From the NCBI GenBank assembly GCA_914767885.1, contig CAJZBQ010000046.1, forward strand, positions 434,001 to 498,000: a DNA stretch of 64,000 nucleotides. The letters run 5' to 3'. Each line of letters starts with the position of its first letter. Position 1 is the first letter of the stretch. This document shows positions 54,375 to 64,000 of the stretch, piece by piece. The position numbers and the translations under genes are program-made. The notes under the pieces were generated by a model. That model was not told where the DNA came from. It did no database searches and worked only from the letters and a program-made list of their open reading frames with translations. This DNA comes from Blepharisma stoltei (lineage: Eukaryota > Ciliophora > Heterotrichea > Heterotrichida > Blepharismidae).

Positions 54375-55544
54375 TTAAACTTTCAGGTCATTGAAAACAT
54401 CATCAGGAACCTCTAAAATTCTGATATCTTTCTTATCGAACTTCTTTCCGATCATCTTAATCCTTGCTGTCTCTGCTGACTCAGGTGTAGCAAATTCAAT
54501 CAGCACGCATCCAGCTTCAGCACCCATCTTGGCTTTGTAAGGCCTCACCATTGTGCAATAATTCACCGTCCCATAAGTCTCAAATTCGGCCTTCATATCT
54601 GCCTCCATATCTCTGAACTCGCTTTCAGGCAGTTTTTTAGTTTGTTTCGGGTCCAAAAAGTCACAAATTTTGAGCACCCTGCATTTGGGTTTTACATAAT
54701 CATGGTGCACAACAAAATCATTTCTCGAGTTTCCTTGAATATCTTGTATTGCAGCCACTGCAGTTGCAGCAGCCTTTGCACTGGTGCTAATATCATCATG
54801 CTTACTAAGAACGCTTTGGTTGATCCCAAGTGTCTGTCCAAGAGCTTCATTTCCTTCAATTTCTTCCTGTTTCGCTACCTTCAGTGGTCTTCCCAGCATT
54901 TTAATTCCATCCAGTCTTAGTGCTTTTGTGGCTTCTTCTTGTGATGAGAATTCCGCAATGCAAGCATTGGGCTGGTCTTCATCAATCCAAACCTTGAGGA
55001 CTGGATTTTGATTTCCTTGATCGTTCAGGCGAAATTCATTCATTTTTTTATTCAGGTAGTCTTTAATATCATTCTCATTCAAATTATACTCAAACGGAAC
55101 ATTGGAAAGTCCTAGTCGTCTCGCTCTTCTATTTGCTTCAATAACTTGGTTGATATTGGCAGTGCTCATATTTGATCTTGTGACCCATTGAAAGCCATCC
55201 CATACAAGTTCAGAATCTTGATCTTTCTTTGGTGCAGTTGACCCTGCAAGCTGCTTCAGCCACGGGTGAGGAGAGCGAGTTCTTGACCTTCCTACCATTC
55301 ATGAAGCTGTCTGCAAGTATTCGGAGTCAGTGCTGCTTAAGCTTGATGATGAGTATCTTCTTTTGTTTCTTTTAGGAAATGGGTCTCTTTCTCTTTTTCT
55401 ATAGCCATAACGCTCTTGTGGAGACCGAGACCGTGATTTACGTCTTCTGTTGTCATCTCTTCTGTTGCCATCTCTTCGATTATCATCTCTTCTGTCGACT
55501 CTTCTATTGTCTTCTCTTCTATTATCCTCTCTTCTTCTATGCAT
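54375..55544 (-). CDS. U2AF large-subunit-like splicing factor
   Basis: 389 residues. An N-terminal RD/RS-rich region (repeats of RREDNRR and RRDDNRR, then RRRKSRSRSPQERYGY) is followed by WDGFQWVTRS, then an RRM (NACIAEFSSQEEATKAL) and a C-terminal U2AF-homology-type RRM (CRVLKICDFLDP, then GCVLIEFATPESAETARIKM). The order is RS - linker - RRM - UHM, as in U2AF65 and relatives; the first RRM is shortened. It probably recognises the 3' splice site region, which is intriguing in a genome with 15-nt introns where there is no room for a polypyrimidine tract. TGA Trp at TASWMVG. Confidence 0.75.
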
Positions 55545-55580
55545 TTATATAAATCTAGTTAAATGATTTTGCTTAAATTA

Positions 55581-58505
55581 TTATAATTCTCTTGATTTCG
55601 GCCAATCCTCAGCTGGCTTCCCTTTCTCCTCAATAAATTTCTTTATCGAAAGCGCAGGGCCATCTTCATGCAAATACGAAAGAGCCTTTTCCAAAAATTC
55701 TTTGGCTTCCTCCCATTGTCCTGAGATATAGTCGACATAGGCATGTCTGAAGGAGTCAAAGAAATGCTGTGGGATATCTTGCTGCATCCCTACAATGTCT
55801 GAGTCTAGTGTAAACATGTAGTCGACACCTTTATGCTGGAAGCTTTCGACGTTCACCGAGTCAAGCTTTTGGAGTTTTATTAATTTTCCAAGTTGGTGGG
55901 TTTCTGGGACTGGAAGCTCTTTTTCAGTGATATCAAAGGAGTAGAGCCCAAATGTATTAGGCAGGTAATTTACATATACAGTATCAATCCTTCTACAACA
56001 AGTTTTTGCTTTAACTGATAGGTACCCATAGAAATCCTCACTCATAAGGACTGTGCTGCCATACTCTTTTCTGGCTTCAACAAGGTTATAGCCAACTGAG
56101 ATATGAGGTGATAAGTAGGCTGGGTCTATTTTGGATTCAGAGCCGATGACTCCTTCAATAGACCAGCCAATGTGGATGCCTATTGTGATATCTGTAGAAT
56201 ATGTAGGGCCAAATCTTGAGATTATCCGTGGATGAACTTTATAAGCTTGGATGTCGCTAGCTCTCCTTATTTCTGCAAGAGTTTTAATAGCTGACACCAA
56301 TGAACGGTTTGCAATGTCAGTTCTCTGCATCGCAGGATTCGTTAAGTCGTCTTCATCAGTATCTTTGTCAGTTACTTCTGGAAGTCTCCATACAAGTAAA
56401 AATGAGCCTTGGATATTTTTTGATACCAATCCGCCCCATTCTTTGCAACAAGCATGGATAATATTGCTAAGTTTATTGATAAAGATAGGAGATTCTTCTT
56501 GGAGACACTCTGAAATAGTTGTGAAGTTTTCTACGTTTATTATTTGAATTACGATTGAAACTTTATTCCCAGGGCGCATTAAATTAAGTTCTCCTTCGCC
56601 GCTCATCATATTTTTGCTTAAAATATCAGCGCCGTCTTCGCCAAATGACAATTGTAATAGGGAGCTTATTTTAGCTACAGTTTCTTCAAGTACATATGTG
56701 GTCTCTTCTTTTCTTATATCAGAATCTTCAGTCTTTTCTTCTTTTTCGATCTTTTTTAAAGGGTCGTCAGCTAAAGATTTAATAATCAAGACCATCTTTG
56801 TAATTGGAACAATTAAAATGGTTTGAGTATCAGCAGTAAATGCTACAGCAGCAACAGCTAGAATAATCCCTACAAAAATTGTTGTAAAAACGTTCATTAG
56901 GGCCTCGTTCTCACTCTGACTTTTGATATTGAACCTTGCGTAAGCTTGAAGATTTTTACACCCTGCAACATCACCGTCAGTGCATTCATCAGGCGTATAA
57001 ACAGCAAGCAGCATTTCAACATCTCGCAAATGGCAATCAGAACCTACAGATTTTCCTGAACAGTTTTCACTTTGGTTTCATGCGATTCCTGACAAGTCAC
57101 TTTTTTTAATGCTAGTTATTTCATGGATTTCGCCGTTTTCGAAATAGTCAGGTAAATACATCCATAGCAGAGGATATTGGGCACTGTCTCCGTCAGTTTC
57201 TTCAGTACATAAGGTATAGCGGTACACAAGCTCATACCATCCGAAGTTGGTCTCCCAGTGGATTTTGTTGGGGTCGCTGCATTCAAATTGGTCAGAGCTT
57301 GTGCAAGCGCTCCTTCCCATAAATAAAATTCCATGAGGGAGAGAAAATTGGCAGAGCCAATTTCTCTCGAACCGAATGCCATTTTATTTATGGGGTTGGG
57401 TTTTCTCTCGAGAACTTCTGCACAGCAATAGTCGTTTAAACTTTGGGGATAACCAAAGGCACGACTCCTCAGTGCACTCAAGATTTCGGAGTTTTACCTC
57501 TCAGCACGTCCCCACGGGAGGATGACCCTTAGGCGGAACACGCGCAGGAGCTGAGTCTGGACGAGCGACGGCAACGCGCCCGGGTGAGATGTGCGGCGAT
57601 TTATCTGGCGACTAGCCTTATAGAAGGCTTGGGTGTGGGCTGACCACATATTCCAAGATGGCTTGGTGACGTCACTAGTTGTCGCTTTGACCCTTTTTTA
57701 TTAAGGGGTGTGGGCACTAGACACCTTAAAAACTATGTAACTAAGTAAGTAAGCAAGCGCTCCTTCCCATCCAGAAAAGCTGCTGGAGACCATATGTAGG
57801 GGCATTGTCACTTTCTGTAGATTGCATGATAGGTATGAAGATGACCATGAGAAGGACAACAATGATCACTCTTCTTGTAGTAGTGTCCGAAAGGATTTTT
57901 CCGAGCCTTGTAGGGTCCATTTCTCTGTTCATAGCAGCTTGTCTTGCAGTTTTGGCTAGTTTTTGAGCTTCTTTAAGTCGCTGCTCTTGCTCTTCAGTGT
58001 CTCGTTTGGTTACATATTTATAAAGCTTTACAATACGAACCAATCGAATAAGTCTGAATGATTTAAGAACCTTTTTGGCTATGGACTGAGCTGATTGGCT
58101 TTGGCCTGTTGTATTGACTGTGACATTAGCTGTATAAGGAAGTCCACCAAAAATTGTAGTTATGTAGTCAAACATTCATGGAATGTCAGGAATTAGCGAA
58201 ATCGCTGCAATTACGTCAAGCCAGAAGAAAAAGGAGTATTTATACTCATCCACTACTAAACTGTTGAAAAAAATATCTAAGATAAATAAGAAAAGCATGA
58301 TTACATAGGAGGCAAAGAAATAGTCGTCTGCACTTTTGTCTGTGGATAGAAGCCTTATGTCATCTCCAAATAAAGCCCAAAGGGTTACGCTAGCCATTAA
58401 TAGAGTAACGAATTTTCCATCCAAAATGTCTCGGATCCTTTGTCTAAGCTTTGCCTCCTCATCTTCTGGTCTTCCCGATTTCGGTTTTTTATTAGTGTTG
58501 TTCAT
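55581..58505 (-). CDS. Voltage-sensor/class III cyclase-like membrane protein, split by a SINE-like insert
   Basis: Exons 58505-57753 and 57302-55581 give 824 residues when the insert is removed with one copy of its target repeat. S1-S4 of an ion-channel-type voltage sensor are present; S4 is LIRLVRIVKLYKYV with regularly spaced Arg/Lys. A further membrane segment (RRVIIVVLLMVIFIPI) precedes a Cys-containing extracellular loop, and another (FTTIFVGIILAVAAVAF) precedes the cytosolic part with a class III cyclase homology domain (MRPGNKVSIVIQI to about residue 680). Ciliates are known to fuse K+-channel-like modules with adenylyl cyclase. Here both metal-binding Asp appear replaced, so activity is doubtful. 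Confidence 0.75.
57321..57752 (+). mobile_element. SINE-like retroposon in an exon (subfamily A)
   Basis: 432 bp between copies of GCAAGCGCTCCTTCCCAT (57303-57320, 57753-57770), an 18-bp duplication. It opens with the AAATAAAATT/GCCATTTTATTTAT hairpin, shares the GAACTTCTGCACAGCAATAG and CCTTAGGCGGAACACGCGCA body blocks with 14557 and 62174, but ends in a different 3' region and a TAAGTAAGTAAG tail. Confidence 0.9.
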
Positions 58506-58783
58506 ATTTTGAATTATAAATGAAAACCTAATAAATAAAACAGATTTATATATCTACCCATCAATTCTTTTAAGTAAAATAAACATTGAGCTGTATGATA
58601 GTCTGCAACTTCTACGCATAAATATAAATTTATAAATAAAGTCTATTAAATCTTTTAATGTGAAATCTGCATATATAACGCAGCACTAATATGCAAATTC
58701 TTAAGTGGATATAATCTTTGATACTTAAAAATGAAAATAAGTGAATCTTATCGTTCTCAGATGATATTTAGGAATTTGATTTT

Positions 58784-59113
58784 TTAATTATTTTTTGGCT
58801 GATTATAACTTTGGCGCACACGCTCTTCAGATTCTTTTGTGATTTGATTAATCCGCTCTCTTATAAGATCACTAGTCATATTTCTATAAGGAATTTTATC
58901 TTGTTCCCAGCTATAGCCATCTTCTCCTAAATCTTCGAGAATTTCTTTTTCCATTCTGCACTGCATGTATTCTTTTGCTTGAATTTTACATTTTTTGGGA
59001 ATTTTTGAAGGTCTTGAGAGGCACGCTCTGTATCTCTCTGCCTGAATTTCACAGCCTTTAACTATGTCGATTTTTGGACCATTTACAATGGATTGAGATT
59101 CTTGATTATTCAT
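58784..59113 (-). CDS. COX19-like twin CX9C mitochondrial protein
   Basis: 109 residues with twin CX9C: CEIQAERYRAC and CKIQAKEYMQC, which form a disulfide-linked helical hairpin. The second helix continues RMEKEILEDLGEDGYSW, close to the CRM..GLM...LGF of Cox19. Such proteins are imported by the Mia40 relay into the intermembrane space; Cox19 assists copper delivery to cytochrome oxidase. It is shorter at the N-terminus than the yeast protein. The gene is uninterrupted. Confidence 0.65.
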   Translation of the reverse strand: MNNQESQSIVNGPKIDIVKGCEIQAERYRACLSRPSKIPKKCKIQAKEYMQCRMEKEILEDLGEDGYSWEQDKIPYRNMTSDLIRERINQITKESEERVRQSYNQPKNN

Positions 59114-59398
59114 CTTTATATCTCTCTAAATAAATTGCTTTATATGCTATTACTGATGCTTCTCTACATCAGATTTATGATCATAAAAGCATAAATTTAA
59201 AGCTACACCATTTTCTAATTCGAAATTCATGAATATGGAGAATTATTAAATAACTTAGAAATGATCCATAAAAATTGTTGTCCAATATTCAGAGCACTGA
59301 GCATTTTACTCGGTATTATCATATAAAAATTTTTATCATTAAAAAGAAATGATAAAAAGGTAATAGCAATATTATGAAAACTTTAATTTACTGCAAAT

Positions 59399-59801
59399 TT
59401 AGTATTCAGGAGCTTCATCAGTTTTTATTTCATTTCTTAGAGCAGCAGTTGTCTTCAATCGTTTCTGAATTATATTTTCAAAATTTATCTGATTTTTATT
59501 TTGGCGGAGTGAAAGTTATTATTTAAAACTTTAATAATTATATATTCTGATCTATATCTCAACACACTTTAAGCAATATTTTATTGAAGTTTTTTTATAA
59601 TCAGTTTTAATTTTATGTCTTACCAAAAATATCGTTCAATTTTGCCTGAATTCCTTTTATGTTTTCGTCTGGACCATATTCGAATAACGAAAATGGATGG
59701 TATATGTTGAATTTTAAACACCACAGACATCTATTTCTAACTACCAAATTTTCATTGAAATAACCATCACATAATAATAAATGAAATCAGGTAGAAGACA
59801 T
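59399..59801 (-). CDS. Probable small gene with an IES, overlapping the next gene's start
   Basis: The minus strand has two coding-like pieces. One (about 59801-59600) reads CDGYFNENLVVRNRCLWCLK and FEYGPDENIKGIQAKLNDIF; the other, ending at TAA 59399-59401, reads IIQKRLKTTAALRNEIKTDE. A TA-TA removal between them keeps one frame (NDIFG|IIQKRLK). With start at 59801 it would overlap 21 bp with the divergent gene at 59781, so the true start may be later. Unknown family; contains two CxxC-like pairs. Confidence 0.35.
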
Positions 59802-60406
59802 AACAACCATTCAAGACGACGAAAAATCCAAAGACCAGTGGAACCATATTACCAAGCTTCTTATAGAGAAATAATGCATGACCTCAAATTACTCGAAGGG
59901 CTTGCTCCAAAGAAGCAAATTGCTCCAGAAGAAATTATCCTCCCACAAAAAAGACCTAGACCTGTAAGGCTCCATTTTATATTATATGAAAAGTAACTTT
60001 ATATAAATTCTCCACTCTAATAATTGATTTAAAAACAGTGTTAAAGGCAAATTCTATAAAGGATTTAAATCTCAGAAATTAAAATGCAAGACCTGAAAGA
60101 CTTGTTGAAACAATCGAAGAGACTCAAGCACTTGAAATGCTTGTAACTTTGATCAACAAAACTGAAGTGCCAGCACCTAAAGTTCAAGCTCCAACACAAA
60201 GACAATTCAATGCTCAGCAAATAGAAGCTTACCAAAGAGCCAATTTGATGAAGCTCGGCGCGTATTGGAATCAGCAATACTTAATGATGATGCAATGGCA
60301 AAATTATTATGCTAATATGAACTACTATGGGGCTCATATCAAAAGAATTCAAACAGAGATGCAGCAAAACGTATTTGCTGGCAGGTCTGCAAACAATGTG
60401 TTATAA
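59781..60406 (+). CDS. Unknown small protein with an insert at a 7-bp repeat
   Basis: Exons 59781-59964 and 60096-60406 give 164 residues. The N-terminus is very basic (MKSGRRHNNHSRRRKIQRP). Then YREIMHDLKLLEGLAP, and after the join LVETIEETQALEMLVTLINKTE. The C-terminal half is rich in Gln, Asn, Tyr and Met (YWNQQYLMMMQWQNYYANMNYY), likely disordered. I do not recognise it. Without removal of the insert the protein stops after FILYEK. Confidence 0.5.
59965..60095. other. 131-bp insert bounded by AGACCTG
   Basis: AGACCTG occurs at 59958-59964 and 60089-60095. Joining there continues KRPRPERLVETIEE in frame. All TA-TA joins I tried give a stop or the wrong frame. AT-rich, no MITE ends. Confidence 0.5.
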
Positions 60407-60721
60407 GTTTATGATAAATTCTATTTTTTAAGTTTTGGCTTTATCCATAGATATGGATTTTATGGTTAAAAATAAGAATCGGAGAATAAAAGTCTCCATA
60501 GAATATGCCAGTTTTAGAATAAATTTAAATCTTCCAATCTAAAGATTTATAATTATTCATAAAAAATTATAAATTCATTTACTTTTTAACTCTTCTATAT
60601 GATTCTCATGCTAGATTATTTATCAAACTCTTGCTTTCTTTTTTAAAAAGCTCGATAAGATATGAGTTTATTTGAATTTTTGTTCAGCCATCAGTTTCCA
60701 TATTGCAACATAAAGTATTAT

Positions 60722-60796
60722 ACAATAATAAAATGGCTGTGCACGGAATTAGTTCTCGGATAGAAATATTCCTTCTGCACGGATTTTATTATTATA
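60722..60796. repeat. 75-bp hairpin element
   Basis: Arms AATAATAAAAT (60724) and ATTTTATTATT (60783) with inner CTGTGCACGGAAT and TTCTGCACGGAT near-repeats. Resembles the 5' hairpin of the subfamily A SINE-like elements but stands alone. Confidence 0.5.
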
Positions 60797-60831
60797 GGTT
60801 CAGTTTAGTACTGAATCTTTAATATTGATTG

Positions 60832-61071
60832 CTACATAGGATAATTCAGCTGGCCCAATGCTTTTTCTGCTTTAAACCTTTTAGAAGGGTTACTTTTAGG
60901 CAGAGCACTCACTGGAGTTTGAAAGAAGTGTGATCAGCGCGACCAATAAAAGTTTTCTCGCCACATTGGTGTGTTCTCTGGATTGTTTGCAGACAAATTG
61001 GCTATCCACATAATTAGTTGAGAGTAAGCGGATGCTCTGATATTAATCCTGAGCAAGAGAGTATCACTTTA
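60832..61071 (-). pseudogene. Possible protein-kinase-like C-terminal fragment
   Basis: About 80 codons on the minus strand, TGA read as Trp, ending in TAG at 60832-60834. LPKSNPSKRFKAEKALGQLNYP resembles kinase subdomain XI (NPxxRxxAxxAL). The upstream frame is closed by TAA at about 61074, and no other kinase motif is near. The remaining 60407-60831 and 61072-61310 hold nothing I can support. Confidence 0.35.
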
Positions 61072-61310
61072 AAAATCTGAGTAATTAAGCTAAATCAAGC
61101 AACGAAAAATATTAATTTTGTTATGATTTTTAGTAAAAATGCGAATTACCCTTTTCTAAAAAATTTTATTTTCCTCATAAACATATGGTACCTCTTTTCA
61201 AATTTTACAATCAAGTCACTTTCGAGCACAGAAAGTTTCTATAAGATTCAAAATAATAATCTAAAAATTCTCAGATAAAATGTTAGCTTGCCAAAATTTA
61301 GGCGAAATAA

Positions 61311-62677
61311 ATGGTATCAATTTGGTTCTTGATCTCTCTTCTGGGTCAAACATACGCACAATCTACTTGTTATGCACTTACCATGGAAGGAGGAGGAAGC
61401 CATGGAGCATATGAAGCAGGATCTATTCAAGAATTAGCTTATACAGCCCCAGTGAGTGTTGCCTACAATGTGGTAACAGGGATTTCCACAGGAGCTCTCA
61501 ATGCAGGAGGTGTGGCTCAATTTAAACAAGGAAATGAAAAAGCAATGGCTGATTTTCTCGTGAATACTTGGCTTACTCTAAATGGTTCCGCAAGTGTTTA
61601 TGTTGAATGGGACGGCGGACTGCTTGAAGGACTTCTATTTCAAAGAGGGATTTACGACAACAAGCCTCTTGTAAAAACCTTGAACTCAAGATATACATAT
61701 GGAATAAATAGAAATATTACAATCGGCTCCACAAACTTAGACACTGGGCTCTTTGGCCAATTTAATGAAAGTTTAGGCTCCAAAGACATCATTACAGCTA
61801 TTACTTGCTCTGCTTGTCCTCCTTGGTATTTCCCTCCTACAAACTTTTTGGGCAGCACTTGGGTTGATGGAGGAGTTGTGATAAATCTTGATGTTTTTGC
61901 AGCAGTTAATAGATGCCTTGATGTAACTGGAGGAGACCAGTCTAAGATCACGGTCGATATGATTTATGATTATGGAGACAGCCCACTTCCAGCGGAAACC
62001 AATATGACGACCTTATATATTTTCAAGCGAGTTAGTGAGATACGCAACTACGACAGTCAGATGTGGTTTTACTATAACGCATTAACAGCATGGCCAAAAG
62101 TTAACTACAGATATGTCATTTTCGCTAGTCAACCTATGTCTGGCGGATTTGTTCCTCTTGATTTCAACCAAACTTGAGTACATTAATACAAATGTTTAAG
62201 ATGTCTAACGCTACACTCCCACTAAAGGAATAGAACCAAAATGGTGATGCCACGAGCATTTCCGATCAAAAGGTGAGGACCGTCCTTAAGAAGCCACTTG
62301 TTATCCTGACCTGTGCTTCTCATGCGCACGATGCAATTGCTCTTGCCTGACTAAGCTCCCACAGTGCTCCGCCTAAGGGTCACCCTCCTTAGATGTACTG
62401 AGTGGTGAATCTCTAAGCCTCTTGGTTGCACTGTGGAGCACTTCCTCTGATATCCCCAAACCCTAAGCCGCTATTTCTGTGCAGAAGTTCTCGAAAGAAA
62501 ACAAATTTCTCTCGAACTGAATGCCATTTTATGTATGATTTTAATCAAACAACTCTCGAATGGGAAGTCCAGCTCGGCAAAAACGACACTGCCAAAGTCA
62601 TCAGTGAAGGAATAGATGGGAAAACAATTTTAACGGAGAGATATCTCAAGAACAAGAGTAAAATCATTTACCCTTAA
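61311..62677 (+). CDS. Secreted patatin-like phospholipase, split by a SINE-like insert
   Basis: 329 residues if one target repeat is retained. A signal peptide (MVSIWFLISLLGQTYAQS) precedes the patatin fold: GGGSHGAYEAG (oxyanion hole), GISTGA (GxSxG, nucleophile Ser) and DGGVV (catalytic Asp of the Ser-Asp dyad). The family cleaves acyl groups from phospholipids or galactolipids. N-glycosylation sites are present (NGS, NIT, NMT). After the insert the end reads TLEWEVQLGKNDTAKV. Targeting suggests secretion or a digestive vacuole. Confidence 0.85.
62174..62536 (-). mobile_element. SINE-like retroposon in patatin exon (subfamily A, older)
   Basis: 363 bp between GATTTCAACCAAAC (62160-62173) and GATTTTAATCAAAC (62537-62550), two mismatches in 14. 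Body blocks on the minus strand: GAACTTCTGCACAGAAATAG and CCCTTAGGCGGAGCAC. The 5' hairpin is reduced. Imperfect repeats suggest an older insertion than the other copies. Confidence 0.8.
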
Positions 62678-62696
62678 TATTATTTCTTAATAAAAC

Positions 62697-63119
62697 ATGG
62701 CTGAAGAAGACAAGCAGTCTTACTTAGATGGAAGCAATTTGTTCAGGTTTGAATTCATGAGAAGTAGTGTACAATGGGGAGTTGCATTAGGAGCGCTGAT
62801 GGCTTGCCACACGTTTTCTAGGTCAAGAAGGTGGGGAGAAAGCATTTTTTCTGGGTATATGTGAGGATCGACGCTGGGGATTTTGATATTTGGGTGGAAT
62901 TATTTTAAATTTACACAAACGCAGAGCATGTTGAGGCTCCAGACCTATGAAAGGCAAGAAACGAATTCGAGGCAGGAATATGCGAAAAGATATTTTAGAG
63001 AAAAATTCCATTTAGAAGAGCTTGATGATGAAAAGCTAGATATTGTGATTGAAAAGATGGAAGGGGCGTGGCAAAGAATAGAGGCAGAGCTTATGGCTCC
63101 AGATGAAGAAAGTCAGTAA
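62697..63119 (+). CDS. Small two-helix membrane protein, possibly COX20
   Basis: 140 residues. An N-terminal polar stretch, two short hydrophobic segments (VQWGVALGALMACHTF and STLGILIFGWNYFKF) separated by a basic loop (SRSRRWGES), then a charged helical C-terminus. COX20/FAM36A, an inner-membrane chaperone for COX2 assembly, has this topology and a similar basic loop, but motifs are too short to be sure. A TGA-coded Trp is at GYMWGST. It begins 19 bp after the patatin stop. Confidence 0.4.
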
Positions 63120-63138
63120 TACCTAGTAAAATAATAGG

Positions 63139-63317
63139 TATAGAAGTTTCCTATGTTTGGCGCTGTAAGGCCGATAAATTCTGATCGGAATTTATCGGTA
63201 GGTTGCACCAAATCAATGCCTTGGTCGGACCAAAAAGCGATTTGGTCCGACGAACTTGGAAAGCTCCTGGGAAAATGTCTGCGCTTTTAGCGCTATATAG
63301 AGGAAACCTCTATATAT
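63139..63317. repeat. 179-bp structured inverted-repeat element
   Basis: Outer arms TATAGAAGTTTCCT and, inverted, TATAGAGGTTTCCTC, with GCGCT on each side. Inside are two strong hairpins: CCGATAAATTC/GAATTTATCGG and TGGTCGGACCA...TGGTCCGACGA. GC-richer than its surroundings. It may be a MITE with TA ends or a noncoding RNA gene. The rest of 63120-63615 shows no gene. Confidence 0.6.
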
Positions 63318-63615
63318 CATATTTATAAACGATATTTAGTAAGTTTTATTGTATTTTATTAGAGATGAGTGAATCTCTTTCTTTTTCTAAAAGAAGTACC
63401 AATAACTGTATAGATAAAAAAAATGAATTTAGCTAAATAAAGAAGCTCAGATTTTTTTAGCTTCTGTCCTAATTTTCAAATTAAGTCTGACCTTCTCATA
63501 CTAAGTATCTGCCCAGCGCAAATTTCATGTATAAAAGCTCACACTTAAATTTTTTAATTTAAGCTCAAAAAAAACAAATTTTATCCATATTTACAATTAT
63601 TCAAGCACAACTAGA

Positions 63616-64000
63616 ATGGAAACTTCATCAGACGTTGAAATCGAGTCAGAAAGTGACCTCGAAACCATAAAAGCTGAAGCAGAAGAATTACGAGCAAAAC
63701 TTGAAGAGTTAAGGAACCACCCAAAGCTCCTATCTCCTCCATCTCTGCCTACAAGCTCTCAAATTATAGACCAAGAAATCGATAAATGCCAAGAGACAAT
63801 AGCTCAAATCCATCAAGAGCTCGTCAAGGAAAAAGTTACTTATAGAAAGCTATTCGTAGAAAAAGAATACGTTCAAAGCACCATAACTGAAGAGTAACTT
63901 ATATTTAGTAGCTCAGAAGTCGCTCGGTTGTCTAAAAGAATCAACGAGTTGTCAACTGAAAACCAAAGATTAATTGAAGCAAAAATGAATTCAGACAAAG
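63616..64000 (+). CDS. Coiled-coil protein, 5' part (partial)
   Basis: Starts METSSDVEIESESDLETIK and continues as coiled coil (AEAEELRAKLEELRNHPK; then KCQETIAQIHQELVKEKVTYRKLF). A 15-nt intron at 63894-63908 removes an in-frame TAA; the frame then goes on DSSEVARLSKRINELSTE beyond the window end. No domain is recognised from this part. Confidence 0.55.
63894..63908 (+). other. 15-nt intron
   Basis: GTAACTTATATTTAG; joins ITEE-type codon GA|T to SSEVARL and continues the coiled-coil frame. Confidence 0.8.

Noticed and set aside
737-62677. Reading the interrupted genes as pseudogenes
   Set aside because: Inserts can be removed at short repeats with exact frame restoration in at least ten genes, which is not expected of decay.
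1-64000. rRNA genes, telomeres, centromere-like satellites
   Set aside because: None seen; only one tRNA.

Overview
This window looks like germline (micronuclear) DNA of a heterotrich ciliate, most likely Blepharisma or a close relative. Three things point there. First, in-frame TGA codons recur throughout otherwise conserved proteins at tryptophan positions, while genes end in TAA or TAG. Second, I found four introns of exactly 15 nt with GT...AG ends (5356-5370, 17786-17800, 42847-42861, 63894-63908). Third, many conserved genes are broken by AT-rich inserts that are not introns: removing each insert at a short repeat (TA, TTA, TCA) rejoins the reading frame. These behave as internal eliminated sequences (IESs). 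Most belong to MITE-like families with C/G-rich ends and a shared AT-rich core. The genus call is inference from known biology of the group, not a database match.

Layout: 1-10.4 kb holds a kinase tail, a CDGSH protein, a theta-class GST, an RBR ubiquitin ligase, a coiled-coil protein and a WDR44-like protein, all but the first with an IES. From 10.4 to 20.3 kb are a secreted esterase, a TMEM245-like membrane protein, ZMYND10 (cilia dynein assembly), a WD40 protein, an SF-assemblin and an unknown protein. From 20.7 to 31.9 kb are CHMP6/VPS20, a BPI/LBP-like protein, two tandem broken Rab-like copies, a long STPGR (PGPGxY) repeat protein and a HAD phosphatase. From 32 to 48 kb are an MFS transporter, a nucleoside phosphorylase beside an equilibrative nucleoside transporter, tRNA-Asp, a protein disulfide isomerase, an EF-hand/papain-like-fold protein, an SLC22-like transporter and a calpain. 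A 5.1-kb LINE at 49.1-54.2 kb sits inside a small gene with a 13-bp target duplication. The right end has a U2AF-like splicing factor, a voltage-sensor/cyclase-like protein, a COX19-like protein, a patatin-like lipase, a possible COX20 and a coiled-coil protein cut by the window end.

The most striking layer is the mobile DNA. About 15 MITE-like IESs occur, some nested. Six copies of an apparently non-coding retroposon (SINE-like, 360-540 bp, 14-18-bp target duplications, hairpin 5' ends) lie in the window, five of them in exons. Several MITE inserts are bounded by TCA rather than TA, and only the TCA-TCA join restores frame. No cell could use these genes as written in this window, so they must be edited during formation of the somatic nucleus, or the copies shown are dead; the conserved frames favour editing. 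Junctions given here are deduced from frame and repeats only.
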